A stretch of 64,000 nucleotides of DNA from Gemmata sp051859125. GTDB taxonomy: Bacteria > Planctomycetota > Planctomycetia > Gemmatales > Gemmataceae. Both the position numbers and the translations under genes were made by a program. Below, in pieces: positions 19,531 through 28,670 of this stretch (position 1 is its first letter; the number at the start of each line of letters is the position of its first letter). Where the stretch lies: contig NZ_JBHYGG010000168.1 of NCBI RefSeq assembly GCF_051859125.1, forward strand, positions 7,983 to 71,982. The letters run 5' to 3'. The notes under the pieces were generated by a model. That model had not been told where the DNA came from. It made no database searches and saw only the letters and a list, made by a program, of their open reading frames with translations.

Positions 19531-20359
19531 CGCGGTCGGTCGCGCGGGCTAGAGCGGTCAGGAAGAAGCGCGCTTCGAGCACGGTCGGATCGGCACTTTC
19601 TAAAGGTACGGGGGCCACCCATCCTTCGAGGTGAACGAACCGGTCGTACCGGTCCGCTGGGAAGTGCGACAACACCTCCGCGGCGGTGCTCCCGGACCTG
19701 GACCACATCGGGCCGAGGTGAACCTCGACGAACCAGTCGGGGTGCGTGGCGGCGGTCCTGGCGGCCCCGCGGAGCGCGTGGCACTCGTACCCCTCGACGT
19801 CGATGAACACGACGTCCGGCGGCCCGTAGCGGGCCGTCAGGGTGTCGATGGTCACGGCGGGAACGTCGATCAGGCCACCGTAGTCGCTGACGGTCCCGAC
19901 TGCCCCGTTCCACCCGGCGTTGAACTGGAGTTGCCCGTCGGCGTCCGAGATCGCCGCGTGCTCAGCGGTCACCCAGGGCATCAGGTTCCGGGTCGCGTTC
20001 TGCCGGCACATCTCAGCGTTGTGCGGGTTCGCTTCGACCAGGACGACGTGTCCGGCCGCCCCGACGCGGTCGCCGAGCATCAGGCCGACGACCCCCTGGT
20101 GCGCCCCGCAGTCGAAGACCCGTGCGCCGGCCCTCAGCCGCGACCGGCTCAGCAACTCGAGTTCCGGGAGGGGCTCCCAGTCGTGGTCGTACCACCCCTG
20201 GCCGAGCGGGTCCGTTAGCTCGATGCTCAAGTCGACCGTTCCGTACCGGTGGCGGACGACGCGGCGGGGGAACGCGGCCGCGAGGCGCTGTAGCTTGCGG
20301 CGCTGGAGCCATTGACGAACTCTCGGCGGAAGGACCGCCCGCGCGATGCGCTTCAGCAT
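19523..20359 (-). CDS. FkbM family methyltransferase
   Basis: A 278-aa protein. SAM motif VFDCGAHQGVVGLML, VEANPHNAEMCRQNA, then DVVFIDVEGYECHALRGA, the family hallmark (IDVEGxE), and a C-terminal catalytic-fold end. FkbM enzymes O-methylate hydroxyls in sugars or polyketides; in a glycan cluster a sugar is the likely substrate. ATG 20359 is chosen because GAGGTGG lies just upstream; an earlier in-frame ATG at 20425 falls inside the preceding gene. Confidence 0.9.
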   Translation of the reverse strand: MLKRIARAVLPPRVRQWLQRRKLQRLAAAFPRRVVRHRYGTVDLSIELTDPLGQGWYDHDWEPLPELELLSRSRLRAGARVFDCGAHQGVVGLMLGDRVGAAGHVVLVEANPHNAEMCRQNATRNLMPWVTAEHAAISDADGQLQFNAGWNGAVGTVSDYGGLIDVPAVTIDTLTARYGPPDVVFIDVEGYECHALRGAARTAATHPDWFVEVHLGPMWSRSGSTAAEVLSHFPADRYDRFVHLEGWVAPVPLESADPTVLEARFFLTALARATDRGA

Positions 20360-20396
20360 GTGCCACCTCTCGTCTTCAATGCGTGCGTTCGGCGTC

Positions 20397-21557
20397 CTAT
20401 TCGGCGAACCGACGCGAGCCAGCATTCAGCGATGTAGTGAGAGAACCGTGCGTGGAAACCCGAGTCGCATACACCGGCGCTGTACGGCCGATGATGTCGT
20501 CCCAGCAGAACTCGCCGGCGCGGGCTCTGGCCCGGTCGCTCGCCGTTGATCGCGCGTTGGTGTCGGTCAGAAGTTGCACCAGTTTTGCGGTCACTGTCGT
20601 GATGTCCCCGCGATGCACTAGGAACTCGTCGCCGAGCATCGCGGTGGGGCCGGGGACGCGGTAGGCCACGACCGGGAGGCCGGCGGCGAGCATCTCCAGT
20701 GCCCCGAACGGGAAGCCCTCGACCGCGGACGGGAACACGCCGGCGGAGCATCCCGACAGCAGCGCAGGCAACTCGTTCGGCTGGAACGACGGGGTCACCG
20801 CTATTCGGTCGCGGAGGCGGCGGGGGAACGCCGCGAGTACCTCGGCAGCGGTCGGGAGCATGCCGCGGGTGCCGATCAACCGGAACCGCGCGTCGGGCAC
20901 CCGATCGCACACGCCCGCGACGATCGCGGGGAAGTCCCGCATCCCCTTCCTGGGGTCGAACGTGCCGACGAACGCGACGGTCGGCGGGTCGCCCCCGGGG
21001 GTCGCGCGGCCCAACTCGGTCCGCCGCTCCGCGGTCAGGGCGTAGGGGAAGACGACGATGCGGGCCGGGTCGATCCCGTGGCGCACGAGTGCGTCGCGGT
21101 CGTCGGTCGTGGGGACGTTCACGAGGTCCGCCTCGCGGCAGGTGACCGTCGCGTCATCGACGATCCGTTCGAGCGCCCGCCGCCGCGCTCGGCCGTACAA
21201 GTGGTGCCCGACCCACGCCCGCCCCCCGGGCCTGGGCGGGATGCGGGCCGCGAGGACGTTGTGGATCAGGAGGACCGAGCGCGCGACGAACAGCGGGCCG
21301 GCCGGGAGGGACGCACGCGGGAACGGGAGCTTGTCGTGCTCGTACTCGACCACGTCGAACTCCGCGGCCCGCGCCCGGAGGTACTCGCCGAGTGCCAACT
21401 GGTACTCGCGCGTGTGCGGCCGCACGCCGACCTGTTCCGGGCCGATCAGCGTTGCGTCCCACCCGAGCCGCTGGAACGCGGCCGCGACCTCGATGTAGAC
21501 CTTCGCCGCCCCGTACTTCGGGTCGACGGTCACCGGACAACAGAGCAGGATACGCAT
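20397..21557 (-). CDS. GT4 family glycosyltransferase
   Basis: A 386-aa GT-B protein: ILLCCPVTVDPKYGAAKVYI at the N-terminus, VVEYEHDKLPFPR, donor-side VAFVGTFDPRKGMRDFPAIV, and FPSAVEGFPFGALEMLAAGL with E-x7-E. The ATG shares its first base with the previous stop codon (TGATG), a strong reinitiation signal. The ordinary GT4 length and intact motifs suggest an active enzyme. Confidence 0.9.
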   Translation of the reverse strand: MRILLCCPVTVDPKYGAAKVYIEVAAAFQRLGWDATLIGPEQVGVRPHTREYQLALGEYLRARAAEFDVVEYEHDKLPFPRASLPAGPLFVARSVLLIHNVLAARIPPRPGGRAWVGHHLYGRARRRALERIVDDATVTCREADLVNVPTTDDRDALVRHGIDPARIVVFPYALTAERRTELGRATPGGDPPTVAFVGTFDPRKGMRDFPAIVAGVCDRVPDARFRLIGTRGMLPTAAEVLAAFPRRLRDRIAVTPSFQPNELPALLSGCSAGVFPSAVEGFPFGALEMLAAGLPVVAYRVPGPTAMLGDEFLVHRGDITTVTAKLVQLLTDTNARSTASDRARARAGEFCWDDIIGRTAPVYATRVSTHGSLTTSLNAGSRRFAE

Positions 21558-22654
21558 CAGGTCGCTGACCGCTCGCCGTTGTACGCTGCGAGGCACCGCT
21601 TCACGACCGCGGGCCAGGTGAAGTGGTCGAGCACCCGCTGCCGGGCGGCGGTTCCCATGCGTGCGGCCGCGGTCGTGTCGTCGCGGAAGCGCTCCAGGAC
21701 CGACCGCAGGGCGGCCGGGTCGTTGGGCGCCACGACGAACCCGGTCGCGCCGTCTTCGACGATCTCGGGCATGCTCGCAACGTCGGTGCAGACGGCCGGC
21801 GTGCCGCACGCCATCCCCTCGATGAGGGTCTGACCCAACAGTTCGGGCACCCGCGACTCGGTGCCGTACCGGTCGCGGTACACGCTCGGCAGCACCACGC
21901 AGAGCGCCCGGCGGTACGCGCGGATTAGATCGGCGTCGTCGCAATCGGCCCGGAACGTCACCCGCTTCCCCTCCGCGAGCCGCTTCAGGTCCGCGAGGAA
22001 CCGGTCGTGGTACGGGCGGCCGATGAGTTCGAGTGACAGGCCCTCGGGGAGTGCGGCCACGAGGTCATCGACCCCCTTGTGTGGGAGCAACCGCCCGGCG
22101 TACACGACGAGCGGCTCCCGCGGCACGGCCGGGTCGGGCGAGAACTTCTCGGTGTCCACGCCGCCGTAGATCACCGACGCCCGCGGCTCGGCGTCGTGGT
22201 TCGCGACGCTCCGTGCGTAGCGGCTGATGTCCAGGAACCCGTGGTACAGGTGGCGGACGGCGGGGAGGTACGCGGACACGTCCCACCCGCCGCCGCCCAG
22301 GTCGGAGACGAACACCCGCCGCCCGGTGAGCCGGCACGCTGCGGCCGCGAGCGTGCCGCCGAGGACGAACCGCTGGTGACAGTGGACGACGTTCGCCCAG
22401 GCGATGTGGCGGATGACGCTGGGGTGAACCGGGTTCAGCCGCTGCCCGCGGACGTACCACGGCGGGCCGAGGACGATTACGTCGAGGTTGCCGATGCGTT
22501 CGCGGCGCGGGCGGTCGGCGAACGACACGAGACGGGTCGGGACGACGTCGGCCATGCTGCGGGCGAGTTCGAGGGCGTACCGCTCGCCCCCTCCGAACAA
22601 GCCCCCTGAGCCGAACGTTGCTGGGCTCAGGTGAACGACGCGGGGGCCGGTCAT
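21557..22654 (-). CDS. GT4 family glycosyltransferase
   Basis: A 365-aa enzyme. N-terminal GSGGLFGGGERYALELAR is the GGxE acceptor loop; YGGVDTEKFSPD marks the inter-domain hinge; YAGRLLPHKGVDDLVAAL is the donor loop; SRVPELLGQTLIEGMACGTP carries the E-x7-E-like end. The stop is shared with the next start (TGATG), and the start overlaps the preceding gene by four bases. Confidence 0.91.
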   Translation of the reverse strand: MTGPRVVHLSPATFGSGGLFGGGERYALELARSMADVVPTRLVSFADRPRRERIGNLDVIVLGPPWYVRGQRLNPVHPSVIRHIAWANVVHCHQRFVLGGTLAAAACRLTGRRVFVSDLGGGGWDVSAYLPAVRHLYHGFLDISRYARSVANHDAEPRASVIYGGVDTEKFSPDPAVPREPLVVYAGRLLPHKGVDDLVAALPEGLSLELIGRPYHDRFLADLKRLAEGKRVTFRADCDDADLIRAYRRALCVVLPSVYRDRYGTESRVPELLGQTLIEGMACGTPAVCTDVASMPEIVEDGATGFVVAPNDPAALRSVLERFRDDTTAAARMGTAARQRVLDHFTWPAVVKRCLAAYNGERSAT

Positions 22655-23805
22655 CGCGCGGCCGCCTTCCGGTACACCGCGAATGTCTCCGCGGCCATCC
22701 GCACCGGGGTGAACGTGGCCGCTCGCGCCCGTGCCGCGGCCCGCAGGCGGTCGCGCTCGGCTCCGTTCGACAGGAGTTGAGTCAGTCCATCAGCCAGTGC
22801 CGTCGGGTCGGCGGTCTCGACCAGCAACCCGGCGTCCCCGACAACCTCGGCCATCGCCGAGGCGTTCCGCGCCAGGACGCACGCGCCGCACGCCATCGCT
22901 TCGAGCAGCGGGAGCCCGAACCCTTCGTACAGCGGCGGGAACGCGAACACGTCGGCCGCACGGTACAGGGCCGCGAGTTCGGTGTCACTCACGATGCCCG
23001 TTCGGGTGGCGGCACCCGCGAGGTCGAGCTTCGCGAGGAGCCCGCTCGTGCGCTCCTCCCGCTCCGGGGTCCACGACCCCTTCCCGAAGAGAACCAGTTC
23101 GACGTCGGGGAACTGCGCTCGCACGGTGCGGAAGGCGGCGAGCAGAGCCGGCAGGTTCTTCCGCGGTTCGAGGTTGTACGGGGCGAGTACGAACCGACGC
23201 CCGACCAGGGTCGGGAAGCGGCTTGTGAGCGTCGCCGACCAGGACGCCTCGAACCCCGCCGGGGGGAAGCCGGCCGTACCGTGGTAAACCGTGTCGATGC
23301 GCCGTGCGGGAACCCGCCAGAGCCGTTGCACGTCTGCGGCCGTCGTGCGGCTGATCGCCAGGAGTCGCTGGGCGCGGTGCCGGAGGAGCCAGCGCCACCG
23401 GCGGTAGCCGCGACCGGTGATCCACTCCGCATAGTCCTGCGGGAACACTTCGGCCATCAGGTCGTGAACCGTGACGACGACCGGGCACGGGGGCGAGTAC
23501 GGTGGCGTCGCGTCGATCACATGGAGGACCTCGAGGCCGCGGCCGCGGTGCGCCCGGAAGCTCCGCCACTGGTCGACCCAGAACGACCCGCGGCCCCGTG
23601 CGAGCGGCTTGGCGACCCACTCCCAGTTCGAGCCGCCGGCGAAGCACTTCACAATCGTCGCGGGCGGCTCGGGGCGGGTGCCGAACACCGTCACCTGCGC
23701 TGCGGCCCCGAGCGCCGCCAGAGCGTTGATGAGGTCGACCGCGTACCGGAACTGGCCGTTCCCGACCGAGAACCCGTCCATCCCCCAGTCGATCCCGACG
23801 TGCAT
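22651..23805 (-). CDS. GT4 family glycosyltransferase (mannosyltransferase-like)
   Basis: A 384-aa protein starting HVGIDWGMDGFSVGNGQFRY. Seen: VVTVHDLMAEVFPQDY and AQRLLAISRTTAADVQR (T/S-xxD pattern of mannosyltransferase-like GT4), TVYHGTAG, FVLAPYNLEPRKNLPALLAA, and FPPLYEGFGLPLLEAMACG, a textbook E-x7-E. Start is ATG 23805, six bases after the end of the WavE gene. The family often transfers mannose or rhamnose in O-antigen assembly; the sugar here is unproven. Confidence 0.92.
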   Translation of the reverse strand: MHVGIDWGMDGFSVGNGQFRYAVDLINALAALGAAAQVTVFGTRPEPPATIVKCFAGGSNWEWVAKPLARGRGSFWVDQWRSFRAHRGRGLEVLHVIDATPPYSPPCPVVVTVHDLMAEVFPQDYAEWITGRGYRRWRWLLRHRAQRLLAISRTTAADVQRLWRVPARRIDTVYHGTAGFPPAGFEASWSATLTSRFPTLVGRRFVLAPYNLEPRKNLPALLAAFRTVRAQFPDVELVLFGKGSWTPEREERTSGLLAKLDLAGAATRTGIVSDTELAALYRAADVFAFPPLYEGFGLPLLEAMACGACVLARNASAMAEVVGDAGLLVETADPTALADGLTQLLSNGAERDRLRAAARARAATFTPVRMAAETFAVYRKAAAR

Positions 23806-23810
23806 TCCTG

Positions 23811-24821
23811 TCACCCCGGCCCCTTCACGACTGGGGCGGGGAGCGGGACCGCGAGCGGGAGGGTCAGGGTGGCTTCGTACTGCGCCGGGTCGGGCCGGCA
23901 GTGCTGTAGCGCGAGCCACTCGCGGAAGTCCAGCGGTTGCGACGAGAGGATGCCGCCGTAGTGCGTGGCGTACTCCGCGTGCGGGGCGTACTTCGGCCAG
24001 TACAAGTCGAGCGAGGCCGGGTCGACGACGCAGAAGTGCCCCGCCAGGGAGTCCCAACTGTCGGCGAGCGTCCACGCGACCGGCCGCCCGATGGCCTCCA
24101 GGAACCGCGACGCGAGGTACGCCTCGGGCGACTTGTGCCGGCAGATCGGGCCGATCACGTCGCGGTAGTCGGGCGGCAGTTCCGACGGCCGCAGGGGGGC
24201 GGAGAAGTACAGTTCCATGTCGCCGGCGTCGCCGAACAGGAGCTGGTCGGAGATCTGGTACAGCCCGAACTTGTAGCTGCTCCGCCCGCAACTGACGATC
24301 CGCGCCCGCTGCCGGTATCCGGTAGTGACCGGGAACGCCTTCAGGACGTTCACCAGGAACTCGGCTACGCTCGGGGCGTAGACCCGCTGGTCGGCCCGCG
24401 TCTTGAGAACGAACTTTGCCCCGAGTTGCCTAGCCCGCTCGATCCCGGCCCGCGTGCTGACCAACTGGAAGTTCACGTTCAGCGGCCCGGGGTCGGCGGG
24501 CGGCGTGCTCAGCACCACCTCCGCACCGGTCGCCCGCAGGCTCTCTACCACCGGGGCGGGCGTCCCGTCCCACGTCGAGACGATGACGGGCTGCCCGGGG
24601 AAGTGCTTGCGGTAGACGCGGACCGACTCGAGGGTGAAGTCATCCTCAACGACCGGTGGTCCCTGGACGACGACCGCGACCCGCAGCGGCTCGACGAGCG
24701 GGTCGGACCACGTCCCCACGCCCGCAGCGAACTTCGGCCGCGCGTGAGCCGTGACGAACGCCGACCCACAACGGTTCACAACGCGGTGGGCAAACCGCAT
24801 CAGCTTGGGCCAGATCCTCAT
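23811..24821 (-). CDS. WavE-family glycan biosynthesis protein, paralogue 1
   Basis: A 336-aa protein of the WavE lipopolysaccharide-synthesis family (PF07507-like). Conserved elements: VAVVVQGPPVVEDDFTLESV, VIVSTWDG, NFQLVSTRAGIERARQ, FVLKTRADQRVYAP (an R-x-D-x-R acidic site), and GLYQISDQLLFGDAGDME. WavE proteins are presumed glycosyltransferases from LPS-core genetics; their chemistry is poorly characterised. It overlaps the next WavE gene by four bases and is most like that neighbour, suggesting tandem duplication. No signal peptide; cytosolic. Confidence 0.88.
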   Translation of the reverse strand: MRIWPKLMRFAHRVVNRCGSAFVTAHARPKFAAGVGTWSDPLVEPLRVAVVVQGPPVVEDDFTLESVRVYRKHFPGQPVIVSTWDGTPAPVVESLRATGAEVVLSTPPADPGPLNVNFQLVSTRAGIERARQLGAKFVLKTRADQRVYAPSVAEFLVNVLKAFPVTTGYRQRARIVSCGRSSYKFGLYQISDQLLFGDAGDMELYFSAPLRPSELPPDYRDVIGPICRHKSPEAYLASRFLEAIGRPVAWTLADSWDSLAGHFCVVDPASLDLYWPKYAPHAEYATHYGGILSSQPLDFREWLALQHCRPDPAQYEATLTLPLAVPLPAPVVKGPG

Positions 24822-25888
24822 CGCTGTGGAGCCGATATCAGGCTCCCGCCGCTAAGACTCTGGGACATCTCGTGGTGAGGTACGGCATCCTTGCCGGAGA
24901 GTCCGACGCAAAGGTTTAGCCACTCCGCGAAGGTGAGTTCGTGGAGCGCCTCAATCCCCGCGTATCGAGGTCGTGGGTGCTCGTGCGTCTCGCTAATCTT
25001 GAACCAAACGAGGTCGAGCGCCGCCCGGTCCACAATAGCGAAGTGGTCGGCCAGCGATTGCCAGTACGCTGGGAGACTCCATTCGATCGGCTTGCCAATC
25101 GAGCGGAGATACGACCCAACAATGTGCTGCTCCGGCGGGTTTGCCCGTGCGACCTCGCTCAAGACGTTCTTGTGGTCGGGTGGAAGCCCGGCGGTTTTCG
25201 TGTGCGGGCAACTCCAGTACTCCAGTACGTCCGCGACGTGGCCGAACACGTTCATGTCCGAGAACTGGTACATGATGTACTTGTGGCTGCCGAGGCTCGA
25301 GCCGATGAGCCGGCCGCGCTGCCGATACCCTGGGGCTGCGGGAAACGCGGTCCAGGTGGCCACGAGGAACGCGGGAACATTCGGGGCGTACATGCGCTGG
25401 TCGGTGCGGGTCTTCAGGACGAACTCGGCCCCCAGTTCCTGTGCCCGCCGCACGCCCGCGAGGGACGACACGAGCTGGAGGTTCGTGTTCTTGAACCCGG
25501 CGAAGCTCGGCTTGCGGTTCAGGAGCACCTCGGCCCCGGCGTCGCGGAGCCGGGCGACGGCCGCGGCGTCCTCGCCCTCCCACGTCGAGACGATGAGCGG
25601 GCACCCCGCGAACGTCCGGCGGTACAAGCGGACCGTCTCGACGGTGAAGTCGTTGACGAGGAGCAGCGGCCCCTGGAGCACCACCGCCACCGTCGGCAGG
25701 TCAGGGCGGCGGTCGGACCACACGCCCACGCCGTCGGCCCGCTTCGGGCGCGCGTGGTACGTCGGGAACTGGTCGCCGCCACGGTGCGCCCTGCGCAGGG
25801 CGTACCGGAACAGCTTCTCCCAGAACCGGACCGGCAGCGCCGCTCCGGCAGTCCGCTCGATGGCGGCCTTCACCCGGGCCAGTGTCAC
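24818..25888 (-). CDS. WavE-family glycan biosynthesis protein, paralogue 2
   Basis: A 356-aa protein from a GTG overlapping the nucleotidyltransferase stop. Same block order as paralogue 1: VAVVLQGPLLLVNDFTVETV, LIVSTWEG, NLQLVSSLAGVRRAQELG, FVLKTRTDQRMYAP, YIMYQFSDMNVFGHVADVLE, and late PPEQHIVGSYLRSIG. Immediate pairing with paralogue 1 and the shared QGP..DF..E and LKTR-D-QR-YAP spellings place the two in one subtype (A). It probably transfers a distinct residue or acts in the same step. Confidence 0.88.
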   Translation of the reverse strand: MTLARVKAAIERTAGAALPVRFWEKLFRYALRRAHRGGDQFPTYHARPKRADGVGVWSDRRPDLPTVAVVLQGPLLLVNDFTVETVRLYRRTFAGCPLIVSTWEGEDAAAVARLRDAGAEVLLNRKPSFAGFKNTNLQLVSSLAGVRRAQELGAEFVLKTRTDQRMYAPNVPAFLVATWTAFPAAPGYRQRGRLIGSSLGSHKYIMYQFSDMNVFGHVADVLEYWSCPHTKTAGLPPDHKNVLSEVARANPPEQHIVGSYLRSIGKPIEWSLPAYWQSLADHFAIVDRAALDLVWFKISETHEHPRPRYAGIEALHELTFAEWLNLCVGLSGKDAVPHHEMSQSLSGGSLISAPQR

Positions 25889-26649
25889 GAGGCACCAACG
25901 AACGCGACGGCCTTCCGCGACACGGGGTTGGCGAGGAACCGTTCGAGGTCGGCGGGGATGCCCAGGCCGTACATGCCGGCGTCCTCCTTGCCCACGTTGT
26001 AGACCGCGAGCTTCTGCCCCTCGGCGATGAGCGGGTTGTACGCCGGGGCGACGTAGAACTCGCCGTTCACCCGCAGGTCCGCGGCGATCATCGCGTCGGC
26101 GGCCCGCACGAAGTCGGACCCGCGGCGGAAGTTGTACACCCCGACCGTCGCCTCGTTCGACACCACCTTCTTCTCCACCACCTCGACCACCCGCCCGGCC
26201 GCGTCGAACCGCACGAACGACCACTTCGGGTCGTCGGCCCACATGGTCATAATGAGCCCGTCGGCGGCGTCGCGGTCCATTGTGGCGAGGTAGTCGTCGA
26301 TGCTCACGTCCACCCACTGATCGCAGTTGGCGATCATGAGCGGGTCGGTGGTGTCGATGAGGTGCCGGGCGAGCAGGACCGTGCAGGCGGCCCCCTCGGT
26401 CACCCGGTCGACGAACACGATTTCACTGCCCCGTGCCCACGCCCGCAGGTGGGCGTCGAACCCGAACGCTGCGGCGTGCTCGCGGAGGATCAGGAAGATG
26501 AACCGGTGCGGGCGCGCCGGCCGCAGGTTTGCGATGACGGCCTCGGTCATGGGCCGCCCGTGGACCGGGATCAGCGGCTTGGGGGTGGTGAACCCCGCGT
26601 CCGCAAACCGCTTCCCGCGGCCCGCCATCGGCATCACGATGTTCAGCAT
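25885..26649 (-). CDS. Sugar-phosphate-type nucleotidyltransferase
   Basis: A 254-aa NTP_transferase-fold protein. The signature MPMAGRGKRFADAGFTTPKP has the GxGxRF loop and the PKPLIPV lysine that bind the NTP; DPLMIANCDQWVDVSIDDYL supplies the metal-binding aspartate; EKKVVSNEATVGVYNFRRG and NGEFYVAPAYNPLI form the sugar-binding end. Such enzymes make NDP-sugars or CDP-activated small molecules. It lies between a WavE gene and a cupin gene, with 4-base and 7-base junctions. Substrate not identifiable by eye. Confidence 0.9.
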   Translation of the reverse strand: MLNIVMPMAGRGKRFADAGFTTPKPLIPVHGRPMTEAVIANLRPARPHRFIFLILREHAAAFGFDAHLRAWARGSEIVFVDRVTEGAACTVLLARHLIDTTDPLMIANCDQWVDVSIDDYLATMDRDAADGLIMTMWADDPKWSFVRFDAAGRVVEVVEKKVVSNEATVGVYNFRRGSDFVRAADAMIAADLRVNGEFYVAPAYNPLIAEGQKLAVYNVGKEDAGMYGLGIPADLERFLANPVSRKAVAFVGAS

Positions 26650-26656
26650 TCTGCAG

Positions 26657-26977
26657 TCACCCCGGGTACTTGTCGCCGGCCACGCACGGCACCTTTACGA
26701 CCACGGTGGCCGTGTCGGTCACGGCCTCGAAGTCGGTGGACTCGCCCGGCTCGATCAGCACGATGTCGCCGGTACGGTAGGTGGTGCCGTTCATCCGCAC
26801 CTCGCCCGAGACGATCAGCGTCAACTCGGTGGCGACCTTGTGGTGGTGCCGGTCCTCGCGGTCCCCGGCCCGGTACGGCTTCACCGCGACCTCGACCTCG
26901 TGCGTGCGGAGCGCCGTCGGGGCGAAGTCGCCGACGAACCAACCCTTGGTCATCTCGTTGAGCTTGAACACCTTCAC
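26657..26977 (-). CDS. Small cupin-domain protein
   Basis: A 106-aa single-domain cupin: motif 1 DREDRHHHKVATELTLIVSG with the HxHx(n)E metal-ligand pattern, motif 2 YRTGDIVLIEPGESTDFEAV where the usual late histidine is replaced. Starts at a GTG overlapping the upstream stop (GTGA). In polysaccharide loci such cupins are often sugar epimerases/isomerases or metal-binding accessory proteins. Sandwiched between two related nucleotidyltransferases, it most likely acts on their substrate or product. Confidence 0.85.
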   Translation of the reverse strand: MKVFKLNEMTKGWFVGDFAPTALRTHEVEVAVKPYRAGDREDRHHHKVATELTLIVSGEVRMNGTTYRTGDIVLIEPGESTDFEAVTDTATVVVKVPCVAGDKYPG

Positions 26978-27711
26978 GATGCCGCCCCCCGGGCCAGTGC
27001 CTGCTCGTACTCCTCGACGCTCTGCGGGGTCGCGAGCGAGACGTACGCCTCGCGGGGGACCGGGAACACGCCCACCCGGGCGTGTCGCAGGATCATCTCG
27101 TTGAACGCCGGGCACACGTAGAACGCGCCGTTCACGTTCGCGTCTTTGCGAATCATCTCCGCAGCGGCCCGCACGAAGTCGGCCCCGCGGCGGAAGTAGT
27201 AGAACCCGGCCGTCGCGTTCCGGCTGATGGGCCGCTTCTCCGCGGCCTCGGTCACCAGCCCGTCGGCCCCGACCCGCACGAACGACCACCGCGGGTGGAC
27301 CGAGTCGAACGTGATGGTCCCCGCGTCCAGGTCGCGGGCGCGGAAGTCGGCCACGACCCGGCCGAGGTCGGTGCGGACCAGTTGGTCGCCGTTGGTGATG
27401 ACGAGTTCGCGGGCCGGGTCGATGTGCTCGACGGCGAGCAGCGCCGTGCAGGCCGCGCCGGCCGTCGGACCACTCGCGAGGACGACGTCGGCGTTCGGGA
27501 TGGTGAGGCGGATCACGTCGCCGAGGTGGAACCGGCGGTCGTCGTCCTTGCGGACGACTGGGACGTACCGGTCGGCCCCGAGCGGGCGGACGTTGTCCCA
27601 GACGTGTTCGAGGAGCGGCCGCCCGGCGACCTCGATGAGCGGCTTGCAGTACGCGTACCCGCGCTCGCGGAACGCCTCGTCGCCTCCGGCCATCGGGAGG
27701 ACGCAGATCAC
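26974..27711 (-). CDS. Nucleotidyltransferase paralogue with a degenerate NTP-binding loop
   Basis: A 245-aa relative of the gene at 25885. It keeps CKPLIEVAGRPL, VITNGDQLVRTDL, PRWSFVRVG, SRNATAGFYYFRRGADFVRA and NGAFYVCPAFNEMI. The diagnostic loop reads LPMAGGDEAFRERGY: the GxGxR arginine and second glycine spacing are lost (GGDEAF instead of GRGKRF). It may be a catalytically altered subunit, bind a different nucleotide, or be an allosteric partner. Overlaps the cupin and WavE genes by four bases each. Confidence 0.87.
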   Translation of the reverse strand: MICVLPMAGGDEAFRERGYAYCKPLIEVAGRPLLEHVWDNVRPLGADRYVPVVRKDDDRRFHLGDVIRLTIPNADVVLASGPTAGAACTALLAVEHIDPARELVITNGDQLVRTDLGRVVADFRARDLDAGTITFDSVHPRWSFVRVGADGLVTEAAEKRPISRNATAGFYYFRRGADFVRAAAEMIRKDANVNGAFYVCPAFNEMILRHARVGVFPVPREAYVSLATPQSVEEYEQALARGAAS

Positions 27712-28670
27712 GGGCGCTCCCTCCTTTCAACCCAAGCGAGGAGTCTGCTCCGCCCGCGGAACCACATGAGTTCTCCGACACGCTTGACGTGCTCGGTCCA
27801 GTACCTGCGACGGTTGACGCCGCAGAACTTCGGATCGCAGTACTCCCGGTACAACATTTTCCACTCGTCGTGAAACATGTACCCGCACCGACTGCTCGGG
27901 TGGAAAGGGTACTTTCGGAACCATACGCCCAGGATCCGCTCGTCGGCCATGATGAAGTTGTTCGCAAACGTCAACTCGCTGAGACGCGAATGCCCAGGCC
28001 GCCGATCCCCGAGGTGGGCGACTTCGAGTGGGCCGAACTTCCGGAGGCAGTTGATCCAGATGTATTGTTCGGGGATGAACTGATACACGAAATCTGGCAT
28101 CCGGTCGGGCGAGGGACGCGGTCGGTTAGCAAAGTGCAGCCCTACTCCATTTCCCACATCGAGAGGTACGTCCCAAAGGGTCAGAACATCCGCCGTGAGC
28201 CCGAAATGGAACCAATCGCTCGGGCTATATGACAGCCCGCGGCGGCGGACCGACTGCGAAGGGAGTGTACAGGTTACCACGCGGCGCTCGAATACCCGCC
28301 ACTCCGCGGCCCGCGCGGGGTACCGGTCGAACAGGTCGAGGAACCCGGTGCCGGTGAACTCCATGTCGGCCCGGACCTTGACCGCGTAGGGCCGGGTCGC
28401 GGCCCGCAGCCCGTTCACCGTGGAGACGATCTGCCGGTTGACGTTGAAATACACCTTTGGTTCGGAGCGTGTGCAGACAACCGCCCCCGGGTCGTCGTTT
28501 TCGACGGCGCGATCGTAGTCGAGGCCGGCGAGGTCGGTGCCCTTCCAGGTGGACAGGACGACCTCTGCCCCGGGGAGGTGCTTGCGCACGCTCGCGAGGC
28601 ACCGCGGCGTCAGCGCCCGGTCCACCGGACCCTGCACCACCACGCTGATCTCGGACGGCAGCACCGTCAT
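27708..28670 (-). CDS. WavE-family glycan biosynthesis protein, paralogue 3
   Basis: A 320-aa protein: ISVVVQGPVDRALTPRCLAS, VVLSTWKGTDLAGLDYD, NRQIVSTVNGLRAATRPYA, VKVRADMEFTGTGFLDLF and FIPEQYIWINCLRKFG. The spellings STWKG-TDL, ENDDPG and NVNRQIVST set it apart from paralogues 1-2 and match paralogue 4 (subtype B). ATG 28670 overlaps the HAD gene stop (ATGA). The position right after a HAD phosphatase suggests a shared pathway. Confidence 0.88.
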   Translation of the reverse strand: MTVLPSEISVVVQGPVDRALTPRCLASVRKHLPGAEVVLSTWKGTDLAGLDYDRAVENDDPGAVVCTRSEPKVYFNVNRQIVSTVNGLRAATRPYAVKVRADMEFTGTGFLDLFDRYPARAAEWRVFERRVVTCTLPSQSVRRRGLSYSPSDWFHFGLTADVLTLWDVPLDVGNGVGLHFANRPRPSPDRMPDFVYQFIPEQYIWINCLRKFGPLEVAHLGDRRPGHSRLSELTFANNFIMADERILGVWFRKYPFHPSSRCGYMFHDEWKMLYREYCDPKFCGVNRRRYWTEHVKRVGELMWFRGRSRLLAWVERRERP

